Position numbers and translations under genes: made by a program. Positions 1-6,992 of a stretch of DNA of 7,036 bases are shown one piece after another (positions within the stretch are counted from its first letter, which is position 1; the number at the start of each line of letters is the position of its first letter). The DNA is from JAEUMW01 sp039807745 (GTDB lineage: Bacteria; Pseudomonadota; Gammaproteobacteria; Burkholderiales; JAEUMW01). Where the stretch lies: positions 1-7,036 of the forward strand of contig JBDHRV010000165.1 of the NCBI GenBank assembly GCA_039807745.1, read 5' to 3'. Below the pieces are notes generated by a model that had not been told where the DNA came from, made no database searches, and saw only the letters and a program-made list of their open reading frames with translations.

Positions 1-1151
1 ACGTAGTTGGCGATGTCGGCGATCTGCTGGTCGGTGAGCCGGGCAGCGAAAGGCGGCATCGCGATGTAGCCCTCGCGCGCCGGAATTCCCCCGAGCACGA
101 CCTTGACGATGTCGTTCGAGCTCGGCGCCACCACCGCGCCGTTGCCCGCGAGCGGCGGGAACACACCCGGGATGCCGCGCCCCTTCGACTGGTGGCACGC
201 CATGCAGTTGTCCACATACAGCTTCGCCCCGGCCTGACGCGCCGGATCGGCCTCGGCGCGTCCGGTGCGCAGTGCCGAGTTCGCCGGAAGCGCCTTGAGA
301 TACTCGGCCATCGCCTTCAGGTCCGCGTCGGTCAAGTACTGCAGGCTGTTGTGGACCACCTCCGCCATCGGGCCGAACGCGGTCGACTTTGCCTTGTTGG
401 CGCCGCTCTTGAGGTAGGTCGCAATCTGGTCCACGGTCCACTCGCCGAGGCCCGTCGTCAGCTTGTCGGTGAGGTTGAGCGCGAACCAGCCGTCGATGTT
501 GGCGCCGGTGAACGCCTTGTCCTGCTCGATCGCGCCCATCACGTTGCGCGGGGAGTGGCACGCGCTGCAATGTCCCAGGCCTTCCACCAGATATGCGCCG
601 CGGTTCCAGCCCGCGGACTGCGCCGGATCCGGCTTGAACGCCCCTTCGTCGAAGTAGAGTTCGCGCCACGCGACCATCGACCAGCGCAGGTCGAAGGGAA
701 AGCGCAGGTGGTTTATGTCCACGGCGTTGCGCACGGGCGGCACGCTCTTCAGGTACGCGAAAATGGCGTCGCTGTCGGCCCGCGTAACCTTCGTGTAGAA
801 GTCGTACGGCATCACCGGGTACATGTCCTGGTCGCGTTTGTTCACGCCGTCGTTCAGCGCGCGATAGAAGTCGTCCGCGCTCCAGGTACCGATCCCGGTT
901 TCGGGATCAGGGGTAATGTTGGGCGCCAGCAGAAAACCGAACGGCGTGTCCATGCGCAGCCCCCCGGCGTATGGTGCGCCACCTTTCGCGGTGTGACAGG
1001 AGATGCAATCGCCGGCACGTGCGAGATACTCGCCGCGCTGGATCTGTGTCTGCTGGGCGTGGGCGCCCGCACAGAAAACCCAGACGATCGTCAGGACGGT
1101 CAGAAGCGCGGTCGCCCGGCGTGTGGCAGTACCCGAGGACGAAGTCGGCAC
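1..1151 (-). CDS. Triheme c-type cytochrome, dehydrogenase electron-transfer subunit type (C-terminus beyond window)
   Basis: About 383 residues are readable on the minus strand in one uninterrupted frame; the stop lies beyond the left edge. The N-terminus has a Sec-type signal peptide: two Arg at 11-12, a hydrophobic stretch about 15-28, and likely cleavage after AHA at 32. Three haem-binding CxxCH motifs follow: CISCH 49-53, CSACH 195-199 and CMACH 316-320. Probable distal Met ligands are M114 (in VMPY), M262 (in FGPM) and M365 (in MPPF). The first domain carries the NITPDPETGIG signature. This three-domain layout is that of the cytochrome subunits of membrane-bound alcohol, gluconate and related periplasmic dehydrogenases, which pass electrons to the respiratory chain. 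The cytochrome should therefore be periplasmic or held on the outer face of the inner membrane. No partner dehydrogenase is in the window; it may lie past the left edge. Compared with the family, some tens of C-terminal residues are missing. Family call is firm; the partner is unknown. Confidence 0.93.
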   Translation of the reverse strand, partial: MPTSSSGTATRRATALLTVLTIVWVFCAGAHAQQTQIQRGEYLARAGDCISCHTAKGGAPYAGGLRMDTPFGFLLAPNITPDPETGIGTWSADDFYRALNDGVNKRDQDMYPVMPYDFYTKVTRADSDAIFAYLKSVPPVRNAVDINHLRFPFDLRWSMVAWRELYFDEGAFKPDPAQSAGWNRGAYLVEGLGHCSACHSPRNVMGAIEQDKAFTGANIDGWFALNLTDKLTTGLGEWTVDQIATYLKSGANKAKSTAFGPMAEVVHNSLQYLTDADLKAMAEYLKALPANSALRTGRAEADPARQAGAKLYVDNCMACHQSKGRGIPGVFPPLAGNGAVVAPSSNDIVKVVLGGIPAREGYIAMPPFAARLTDQQIADIANY

Positions 1152-1159
1152 GTTGTGAT

Positions 1160-1165
1160 CTCCCT
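1160..1165 (-). promoter_or_regulatory. Ribosome binding site fixing the GTG start of the cytochrome gene
   Basis: AGGGAG on the minus strand lies 8 bases before the GTG at 1151. Another in-frame GTG exists seven codons upstream (1172), but it has no Shine-Dalgarno-like sequence and follows closely after an in-frame TAA, so 1151 is the preferred start. Confidence 0.6.
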
Positions 1166-1192
1166 GTTGCACGAGAAGTTACGGAAGCGACA

Positions 1193-3940
1193 TCATAACG
1201 CGGACGACGGTCGTGGCGACGCGGGGACCGCGTGGCTCGCGCGCTCGATGATTACGCTCTCCCGCTCGATGGTCCGAGGCGACTCGCGCTGCAGCGTGTA
1301 TTCGGCATATTGCTGGATGAGCTTCGCGACCACTGCGGTCCAGCCCGTCTGATGGCTGGCACCGAGACCCACCCCAGTGTCGCCGTGAAAATACTCGTGG
1401 AACAGAATGAGATCGCGCCAGTGCGGATCGGACTGGAATTTCTCCCGGTCGCCGTGCACCGGGCGGCGCCCGTTCTCGTCGCGCAGAAACAGTTTGATCA
1501 ACCGGTACGAGAGGTCGGTTGCCACGTCCCAGAGCGTGCCCACGTGGCCCGATCCGGTCGGGCATTCGACCTTGAAGCCGTCACCGAGGAAATAGTGGTG
1601 CTTCTGCAGCGCCTCGATCAGCAGCAGGTTGAGCGGAAACCACACCGGGCCACGCCAGTTGGAGTTGCCGCCGAAGAGCGCGGTGGTCGATTCGCCAGGT
1701 TCGTAGTCAAGCACGAACCGCTGCCCGTCGAGCTCGAGCACGAACGGATGCTCGGCGTGCAGTCGCGACACCGACCGCACGCCATGCGGGCTCAGCATGC
1801 CATCCGGATTCAGAGCGTGGCGCAGAATCCGCGCGAGCTTCTCCGAATTCAACAGTGCGAGACGAAAGCGGTCCTCGACCCCGCGGTGCGTCATGTCCGC
1901 GAGGTCCGCCAGCAGATCCGGGCGATAGCGCCGGAACCAGCGGAAGCGCTCCGCGAATTCGCGGAAACCCTGGAATGTCTCGCGATCGCCGACCGCGATG
2001 GCGAACAGAGGCACCAGACCGGCGATCGTGTAGGCTTCGATCTCGAAGCGGCGACCGTCGGGCATCGCCAGGGCATCGAAGTAGTAGCCGGCCGCTTCGT
2101 CCCACAGCCCGTGGCGGTGCGCGTCGATGCGGTTGACCGCCGCGCCGATGTAGACGAAGTGCTCGAAGAACTTGGTCGCGATGTCTTCGTAGACGGCGTC
2201 CTCGCGCGCGAGCTCGAGCGCTATGCCGAGCAGGTTCAGGCAGTACATGGCCATCCAGCTCGTGCCGTCCGCCTGCTCGAGACGCCCGCCGCCGGGCAGC
2301 CCTGCCGTGCGGTCGAAGGCGCCGATGTTGTCGAGGCCGAGGAAGCCGCCTTCGAAGATGTTGTTGCCGACGGCATCCTTGCGGTTGACCCACCATGTGA
2401 AGTTGATCGCGAGCTTCTGGAAGATGCGCTCGAGAAACGCGCGGTCCTTGCGGCCGTACATCTTGTCCTCGATCTGGAACACGCGGATCGCGGCCCACGC
2501 GTGCACCGGCGGGTTCACGTCGCCGAACGCCCATTCGTAGGCCGGAATCTGGCCGTTGGGGTGCATGTACCACTCGCGCGTCAGCAGGAGCAGCTGCGAC
2601 TTCGCGAAGTCCGGGTCGATCATCGCAAACGCGACGCAGTGAAATGCCATGTCCCAGGCCGCGAACCACGGGTACTCCCAGGTGTCCGGCATCGACATCA
2701 CGTCCGCGGCAGCCAGGTGCCACCACTCGTGATTGCGGCCGCGCAGACGTGCCGCCGGAGGGGTGGGACCCGCGGGGTCACCGTCGAGCCAGTGGCGCAC
2801 CATGAAGCGGTAGTACTGCTTGCTCCAGAGGAGCCCCGCGAACGCCTGCCGCTGCACGCTGCGCATGTCGTCGGGCAGCGCATACGGCGTCACGCGCGCA
2901 TAGAAGTCGTCGGCCTCGCGAGCGCGCAGCGCGAAGAGTTCGTCGAAGCCTCCGGAGAACGGCTGCCGCAGGTTTGCGTCGTTGCTCAACCGAAGCTTGA
3001 GCACCGCGGTCTCGCCCGGAGCGATCCGCCGTATGAAATGCGCGGCCGCCTTCGTGCCCTCCCGCCCCGGGTTCACGGCTTCGCGCCGACCGTTGACGAC
3101 GCACTCGTGGATCGCGTCCTTTACGTACGGCGTCGCGTTGGGCACACCGTAGAGGCGTTCGATGTTGGTTTCGTTCTCGGTGAAGAGCGCATCTTCCGGC
3201 GTCTCGCAGTGCAGCCAGTACGGTTCCAGCGTGCGGTGCGTCGCTTTCAGCACGAGAGCGTTGTCATCGGAGCGCTCGACCGCGATGCGCGGCTTCGCGG
3301 TGCCGGGAAACCACGTCCAGTCGTTCATGAACCAGAGTGTCGGCAGCACGTGGAGCGTTGCCGACTCGGGACCGCGGTTGATCGCGCTCACGCGGATCAG
3401 GATGTCCTCCGGCGCCGCCTTCGCGTACTCGACGAACACGTCGAAGTAACGGTCGTCCTCGAAGATCCCGGTGTCGAGCAGCTCGTACTCGGGGTCCTGT
3501 CGCGTGCGGCGCCGGTTCTCCTCGATCAGATCCGCGTACGGAAACGCGCGCTGCGGATACTTGTAGAGGAACTTCATGTACGCATGGCTGGGGACGTTGT
3601 CGAGGTAGAAGTAGTACTCCTTCACGTCCTCGCCGTGGTTGCCCTCGTTCCCGGTCAGCCCGAACATGCGCTCCTTCAGGATTGGATCGGCACCGTTCCA
3701 GAGGACGAGCGCGAAGCAGAGCTGCTGGTCCTTGTCGGAGATGCCGGCGATGCCGTCCTCGCCCCAGCGGTAGGCGCGCGAGCGCGACTGTTCGTGCGTG
3801 AGATACGTCCACGCGGAGCCGTCGGCGCTGTAGTCCTCGCGCACCGTGCCCCACTGCCGTTCGGCTACGTAGGGACCCCAGCGGCGCCAGGGCTTGGTGC
3901 CGGAGCGGGCTTCGTCGAGTCTCGTTTCTTCGGCGGTCAT
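1193..3940 (-). CDS. GH63-family glycoside hydrolase (glucosidase-like), large cytosolic form
   Basis: Starting at the ATG at 3940 the product is 915 residues. A TTG six codons upstream (3958) is also open, but remembered homologues begin at the MTAEE-type sequence. There is no signal peptide or membrane segment, so it should be cytosolic. The N-terminal part (about 1-350) looks like the beta-rich domain of GH63 proteins and holds RQWGTVREDYSADG and the GNEGNHGEDVKEYYFY block. The remainder fits an (alpha/alpha)6 barrel, with AAWDMAFHC around D430. By analogy with GH63 and GH37 enzymes, the general acid is probably D537 (in LGLDNIGAFD) and the base E849 (in HEYFHGDTG, just before GLGASHQTGW); these assignments are inferred. 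GH63 members cleave alpha-glucosidic or related bonds (ER glucosidase I, E. coli YgjK, mannosylglycerate hydrolase), but I know no substrate for this long bacterial type. A divergent TetR gene may regulate it. The cytochrome gene starts 41 bases beyond its stop. Confidence 0.88.
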   Translation of the reverse strand: MTAEETRLDEARSGTKPWRRWGPYVAERQWGTVREDYSADGSAWTYLTHEQSRSRAYRWGEDGIAGISDKDQQLCFALVLWNGADPILKERMFGLTGNEGNHGEDVKEYYFYLDNVPSHAYMKFLYKYPQRAFPYADLIEENRRRTRQDPEYELLDTGIFEDDRYFDVFVEYAKAAPEDILIRVSAINRGPESATLHVLPTLWFMNDWTWFPGTAKPRIAVERSDDNALVLKATHRTLEPYWLHCETPEDALFTENETNIERLYGVPNATPYVKDAIHECVVNGRREAVNPGREGTKAAAHFIRRIAPGETAVLKLRLSNDANLRQPFSGGFDELFALRAREADDFYARVTPYALPDDMRSVQRQAFAGLLWSKQYYRFMVRHWLDGDPAGPTPPAARLRGRNHEWWHLAAADVMSMPDTWEYPWFAAWDMAFHCVAFAMIDPDFAKSQLLLLTREWYMHPNGQIPAYEWAFGDVNPPVHAWAAIRVFQIEDKMYGRKDRAFLERIFQKLAINFTWWVNRKDAVGNNIFEGGFLGLDNIGAFDRTAGLPGGGRLEQADGTSWMAMYCLNLLGIALELAREDAVYEDIATKFFEHFVYIGAAVNRIDAHRHGLWDEAAGYYFDALAMPDGRRFEIEAYTIAGLVPLFAIAVGDRETFQGFREFAERFRWFRRYRPDLLADLADMTHRGVEDRFRLALLNSEKLARILRHALNPDGMLSPHGVRSVSRLHAEHPFVLELDGQRFVLDYEPGESTTALFGGNSNWRGPVWFPLNLLLIEALQKHHYFLGDGFKVECPTGSGHVGTLWDVATDLSYRLIKLFLRDENGRRPVHGDREKFQSDPHWRDLILFHEYFHGDTGVGLGASHQTGWTAVVAKLIQQYAEYTLQRESPRTIERESVIIERASHAVPASPRPSSAL

Positions 3941-4000
3941 GGGGGTCCGAGAGAACAAGGTGGAAGTCCCGTCAATGTAGCCTAGAATGTCCTTCCAAAC
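3941..4000. promoter_or_regulatory. Divergent promoter region between the GH63 and TetR genes, with possible operator
   Basis: These 60 bases must carry the promoters of both divergent genes. Toward the TetR gene, TAGAAT at 3983-3988 resembles a -10 box, with only a weak -35 (TGGAAG, 3961-3966). It lies 12 bases before the ATG, so the TetR mRNA would be nearly leaderless. Toward the GH63 gene, TACATT (minus strand, 3974-3979) is a possible -10. A perfect 6-base inverted repeat, TGGAAG at 3961-3966 and CTTCCA at 3992-3997, encloses both -10 candidates, and AATGT is repeated directly at 3974-3978 and 3986-3990. A TetR protein binding here could control both directions. All of this is by eye; short repeats of this size can arise by chance. 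Confidence 0.4.
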
Positions 4001-4648
4001 ATGGATGCCCCAAATTCATCCGACCTGGCAGGGCGGATTCTCGATACCGCGATCGCGCTCGCGGAGGAGCGCTCGTGGGAATCCATCAGGCTGCACGAGG
4101 TCGCGGCGGCGGCCGGGATCAGCCTCGACGACATCCGGCGGTATTTCCGCGAGAAGGACGAGTTGGTCGACGCCTGGTTCGATCGCGCGGACGCGGCCAT
4201 GCTGCGGCTTGCCGCCGAGCCGGAGATGGGCGAGCTGTCCCCGCGGGAGCGCCTGCGGCGCCTCATGCTGGCGTGGCTGGATGCGCTCGAGCCGCATCAC
4301 CGGGTGACGCGGCAGATGATCCTCGCCAAGTGCGAACCCGGACACATCCACATCCAGATCCCCGCGCTCATGCGCATCAGCCGCACGGTGCAGTGGATGC
4401 GCGAGGGCGCCCTGCTGCAGGACGCATCTCTGCGGCGCGCGATCGCCGAGATCGTGAGCACGAGCATCTATCTCGCGACCTTCGTATGCTGGTTGAGCGA
4501 CGATACCCCCGGCTCGCAACGGGCGGCGCGACTCCTCGACCGGCTGCTCGCTGCGGCGGAGCGAGCCGCGCTCGCGCTCCCGGGTTTCGCCACTGCCAAG
4601 GCCGTCCCCAGTCACGACGACACCGAACCCAGCCCGACCGGTCGCTGA
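4001..4648 (+). CDS. TetR/AcrR-family transcriptional regulator
   Basis: The product is 215 residues, normal for TetR repressors. The N-terminal DNA-binding domain spans about 8-60, with the helix-turn-helix at about 31-50 (LHEVAAAAGISLDDIRRYF) followed by the typical REKDELVDAWF segment. The rest is helical and Ala/Leu-rich, as in TetR ligand-binding domains, but gives no clue to the ligand. The segment around 165-190 (CWLSDDTPGSQRAARLLDR) faintly recalls the end of COQ9-like proteins, which share the TetR fold; I would not read function from that. No clear Shine-Dalgarno sequence precedes the ATG, which fits a nearly leaderless transcript. The gene is divergent from the GH63 hydrolase and 18 bases upstream of a membrane hydrolase gene, so those two are the likeliest targets, along with itself. 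Family is firm; targets are inferred from position. Confidence 0.9.
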   Translation: MDAPNSSDLAGRILDTAIALAEERSWESIRLHEVAAAAGISLDDIRRYFREKDELVDAWFDRADAAMLRLAAEPEMGELSPRERLRRLMLAWLDALEPHHRVTRQMILAKCEPGHIHIQIPALMRISRTVQWMREGALLQDASLRRAIAEIVSTSIYLATFVCWLSDDTPGSQRAARLLDRLLAAAERAALALPGFATAKAVPSHDDTEPSPTGR

Positions 4649-4666
4649 CGCGGGCTTGGTGGGGCC

Positions 4667-5701
4667 ATGGACACCCTGACCCACGCCCTGAGCGGCGCCT
4701 TGCTCGCCCGCGGCACCGCGCGCCCCGGGCAGCGTTTGCCGCCATCCCGCCGCATGCTCGCCTTTGCGATCGGCGCCGCCTTCCCGGACCTCGACTACCT
4801 GCTTTTCCTGCTCCATCCCCTGGAGTTTCTGAACTGGCACCGGGGGCCTACGCACTCGCTCGTTCTACTGCCGCTGTGGGCGTGGCTGCTGGCGGTCTGC
4901 CTGGCACGGATGCTGGGCGGAAGGTGGCGTGATTTCTTCTGGCCCTGCGCGCTGGGCATCCTCGCGCACATCGCCGGGGACGTGATTACGATCTACGGCA
5001 CCAAGCTGTTCTTCCCGTTGTCGGACCGGGCCTTCGCGCTCGGGTGGAGCTTCGACGTCAATCCTTACCTCGCCTTCCTCACGGCCGCGGGATTCGTGGC
5101 AACGCTCGCATGGCGGCCGGCACCGGCGGCAGCCGCGACGCTCGCGGCGATCGTCGTCTTTCTGTTTTCCGCATCCATCCTGAGAGAGCAGGCGCTGCGA
5201 GTGGCACGCGATCATGCGCGCGCCTCGGGACTCGAGCCGGCGACTGTTTACGCGTTGCCACAACCGCTCTCGCCCTCTCACTGGAGCCTGATCGTCGCGC
5301 ACGAAGGTGGTTATCGCACCGCCTATCTCGATCTTCTGGGCCGACAACCTGCCGCCATCCCGCCAGACGCATCGCCGCTACGCCGCATGGCGGCAGGCTA
5401 TCGACCGCCGGATGCATTGCAGTGGGTCGACCATTCGCCCTTCGGCGAAGAGCCATCCCTCGCGCGGGAGGCGTGGGAGCAACCGCAGCTCGCTTCGTTC
5501 CGGCGCTTCGCCACGCTGCCAGCGCTGTACCGGATCGACCGCGATGATGGCGTGCTGTGCGTATGGTTCACCGACTTGCGCCATGCGCTGCCGGGGCTAC
5601 CCCCGAGCTTTCGCCACGGTGCGTGTCGCGCGGACCCCGCGGCGGACTGGCGCGCCTATCGCCTGCGCTACTTCAGCGAGAACGATCGACAACCGCTTTG
5701 A
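4667..5701 (+). CDS. YdjM/DUF457-type membrane-bound metal-dependent hydrolase
   Basis: The product is 344 residues. The N-terminal half carries the family's ordered motifs: MDTLTHALSGALLA at the start with H6, FPDLDYLL with D41 and D43, NWHRGPTHSL with H58 and H63, and HIAGD with H101 and D105. These His and Asp residues are the probable metal ligands. Hydrophobic stretches at about 31-50, 65-83, 90-104, 131-147 and 150-166 suggest several membrane segments. The part after about 170 is soluble and ends with a conserved-looking block around CVWFTDLRHALPG. The family (PF04307; E. coli YdjM is a LexA-regulated member) is annotated as inner-membrane metal-dependent hydrolase, but to my knowledge no substrate is established. 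The start is an ATG after a GGTGGGG stretch, 18 bases beyond the TetR stop, so co-transcription with the regulator is likely. No terminator with a T-run follows the stop. Confidence 0.88.
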   Translation: MDTLTHALSGALLARGTARPGQRLPPSRRMLAFAIGAAFPDLDYLLFLLHPLEFLNWHRGPTHSLVLLPLWAWLLAVCLARMLGGRWRDFFWPCALGILAHIAGDVITIYGTKLFFPLSDRAFALGWSFDVNPYLAFLTAAGFVATLAWRPAPAAAATLAAIVVFLFSASILREQALRVARDHARASGLEPATVYALPQPLSPSHWSLIVAHEGGYRTAYLDLLGRQPAAIPPDASPLRRMAAGYRPPDALQWVDHSPFGEEPSLAREAWEQPQLASFRRFATLPALYRIDRDDGVLCVWFTDLRHALPGLPPSFRHGACRADPAADWRAYRLRYFSENDRQPL

Positions 5702-5724
5702 GCCGGCCAGGCCGCCACGCCTCG

Positions 5725-5802
5725 CGACGCTACCAGCGCCAGGATGCGCCCCGAATCTTCCAGGTAGACTTCACCCTCGTGGGTGAGGCTCAGTCGCCGC
5801 AC
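5725..5802 (-). pseudogene. Relic of a LysR-family regulator gene (HTH wing and linker-helix fragment)
   Basis: Read on the minus strand, this piece encodes RRLSLTHEGEVYLE followed by DSGRILALV. It closely matches the segment just after the helix-turn-helix of LysR-type regulators (consensus like RRLSLTxxGExYLExxRRILA), roughly residues 52-76 of a normal protein of about 300. The LysR recognition helices that should lie upstream (above about 5812) are absent, because that DNA is the start of the dehydrogenase gene on the other strand. The LysR effector domain that should follow is also absent, because that DNA is the end of the membrane hydrolase gene. What remains is too short to be a working protein. 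Tartrate and D-malate dehydrogenase genes often have a LysR gene beside them (E. coli dmlR-dmlA is divergent), which fits a decayed local regulator. The match covers only about 23 residues and is by eye, so a coincidental reading remains possible. Confidence 0.5.
5769..5788. repeat. Inverted repeat, possible stem-loop upstream of the dehydrogenase gene
   Basis: TCACCC at 5771-5776 and GGGTGA at 5781-5786 form a perfect 6-base stem around a TCGT loop, extendable to 8 pairs with one G-T wobble. No T-run follows on either strand, so it is not a standard terminator. It coincides with the codons for LTHEGE in the LysR-like relic, so the symmetry may be a by-product of former coding. It would lie in the leader of the dehydrogenase mRNA if transcription starts upstream. 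Confidence 0.35.
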
Positions 5803-5861
5803 GCTGTCGCCGGCCGGCGCAAGACGAGCAGTGTCGATGAACCTGAAGGGAGGAGCGAGCA

Positions 5862-6929
5862 ATGCGTGAGTACAAGATCGCCGCCGTGCCTGGAGATGGC
5901 ATCGGACCGGAAGTGATCGCTGCCGGTCTCGAGGTGCTGGACGAGTGCGCCCGCCGTGACGGCGGCTTCACACTGAAAGTGCAGCACTTCGACTGGGGTT
6001 CGGACTACTACAGGAAGCATGGCGTCATGATGCCCCACGGCGGCGCCGAGCAGCTGCGCGCCTTCGACGCCATCTACTTCGGCGCCGTCGGCGCGCCCGA
6101 CGTGCCCGACCACATCACACTGTGGGGATTGCGGCTCGCGATCTGCCAACCCCTCGACCAATACGCGAACGTGCGCCCCACCCGCATTCTGCGGGGCATT
6201 CAAAGCCCGCTGCGGAATGTCTCGGAGAAGGAGCTCGATTGGGTGATCGTGCGCGAGAACTCCGAGGGTGAGTACGCAGGCGTCGGGGGGCGAGCACATC
6301 AGGGACTTGCGGAAGAAGTCGGCATGGACGTGAGTATCTTCACGCGTACCGGTGTGCGCCGGATCGTCCGCTACGCGTTCGAGTTGGCGCGCTCGCGTCC
6401 CCGCAAGCTCCTCACCGTCGTCACCAAGTCCAACGCCCAGCGCCACGGGATGGTGATGTGGGACGAGATCGCCGGCGAGGTCGCGCGGGAGTTTCCCGAC
6501 GTGACCTGGGACAAGATGCTGGTCGATGCGATGACGATGCGCATGGTGCTCAAGCCGCAGACGCTCGATACCATCGTCGCGACCAATCTACATGCCGACA
6601 TCCTCTCCGATCTGGCGGCCGCCCTGGCCGGCTCGCTCGGTATCGCACCGACCGCCAACCTCAACCCAGAGCGGACGTCCCCGTCGATGTTCGAGCCGAT
6701 TCACGGCTCGGCATTCGACATCACCGGCAAAGGCATCGCGAACCCCATCGCGACCTTCTGGACCGGCTCGATGATGCTGGAGCACCTCGGCGAGAAAGCC
6801 GCAGCTGCCAGATTGATGACGGCAGTGGAGGTGGTCACCGCGGACCAGGTGTTCCATACACCGGATCTCGGCGGCAAGGCAAAGACGGCAGATGTCACCA
6901 AGGCGGTGATCGATGCCATGGTCGGCTGA
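5862..6929 (+). CDS. Tartrate/D-malate dehydrogenase-type NAD-dependent oxidative decarboxylase
   Basis: The product is 355 residues, the usual length for the beta-hydroxyacid oxidative decarboxylases (tartrate dehydrogenase TtuC, D-malate dehydrogenase DmlA, isopropylmalate dehydrogenase LeuB). These cytosolic enzymes oxidise a 2-hydroxyacid with NAD and decarboxylate it using a divalent metal. The N-terminus has PGDGIGPEV (10-18). By alignment with LeuB, substrate and metal residues are R105, R131, Y138, K189 (in VTKSNAQRH), D222, D246 and D250 (in NLHADILSDL). The C-terminal cofactor region has EPIHGSAFDITGKGIANP. One key position differs: the first substrate-binding Arg of LeuB and TtuC aligns with C95 in LRLAICQPLDQYANVRP. 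I recall close relatives with the same ICQ sequence that are named tartrate dehydrogenase, so this may mark a subfamily. The start is firm: GGGAGGA at 5848-5854 lies 7 bases before the ATG. Family is certain; substrate (tartrate, malate or another acid) is not. Confidence 0.9.
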   Translation: MREYKIAAVPGDGIGPEVIAAGLEVLDECARRDGGFTLKVQHFDWGSDYYRKHGVMMPHGGAEQLRAFDAIYFGAVGAPDVPDHITLWGLRLAICQPLDQYANVRPTRILRGIQSPLRNVSEKELDWVIVRENSEGEYAGVGGRAHQGLAEEVGMDVSIFTRTGVRRIVRYAFELARSRPRKLLTVVTKSNAQRHGMVMWDEIAGEVAREFPDVTWDKMLVDAMTMRMVLKPQTLDTIVATNLHADILSDLAAALAGSLGIAPTANLNPERTSPSMFEPIHGSAFDITGKGIANPIATFWTGSMMLEHLGEKAAAARLMTAVEVVTADQVFHTPDLGGKAKTADVTKAVIDAMVG

Positions 6930-6992
6930 CACGGCGCGGTGTGGATCGCATCATGCCACGCGCTTCGCCGAAATAGTAAGCAGATGATCTCA

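Noticed and set aside
192..1352. A 386-codon open frame on the plus strand
   Set aside because: It is antisense to the cytochrome c gene, whose minus-strand frame has a signal peptide and three CxxCH motifs; the plus reading has no recognisable family.
1232..3985. A 917-codon open frame on the plus strand, opposite the GH63 gene
   Set aside because: It mirrors the GH63 gene almost end to end. High GC makes long antisense frames common, its residue make-up is rich in Val, Arg, His and Ala with no recognisable domain, and the minus-strand reading is a clear GH63 protein.
4075..4932. A 285-codon plus-strand frame crossing the TetR and DUF457 genes
   Set aside because: It is an Arg/Ala/Pro-rich shadow in another frame spanning two well-supported genes.
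5808..5819. Perfect 12-base palindrome CGCCGGCCGGCG
   Set aside because: It is composed only of G and C in high-GC DNA, where such palindromes are frequent by chance, and no second copy or promoter link is seen.
6939..6961. GTGTGG and CCACGC as a hairpin terminator after the dehydrogenase gene
   Set aside because: The stem is six pairs with one wobble, the loop is 11 bases, and no T-run follows on either strand.
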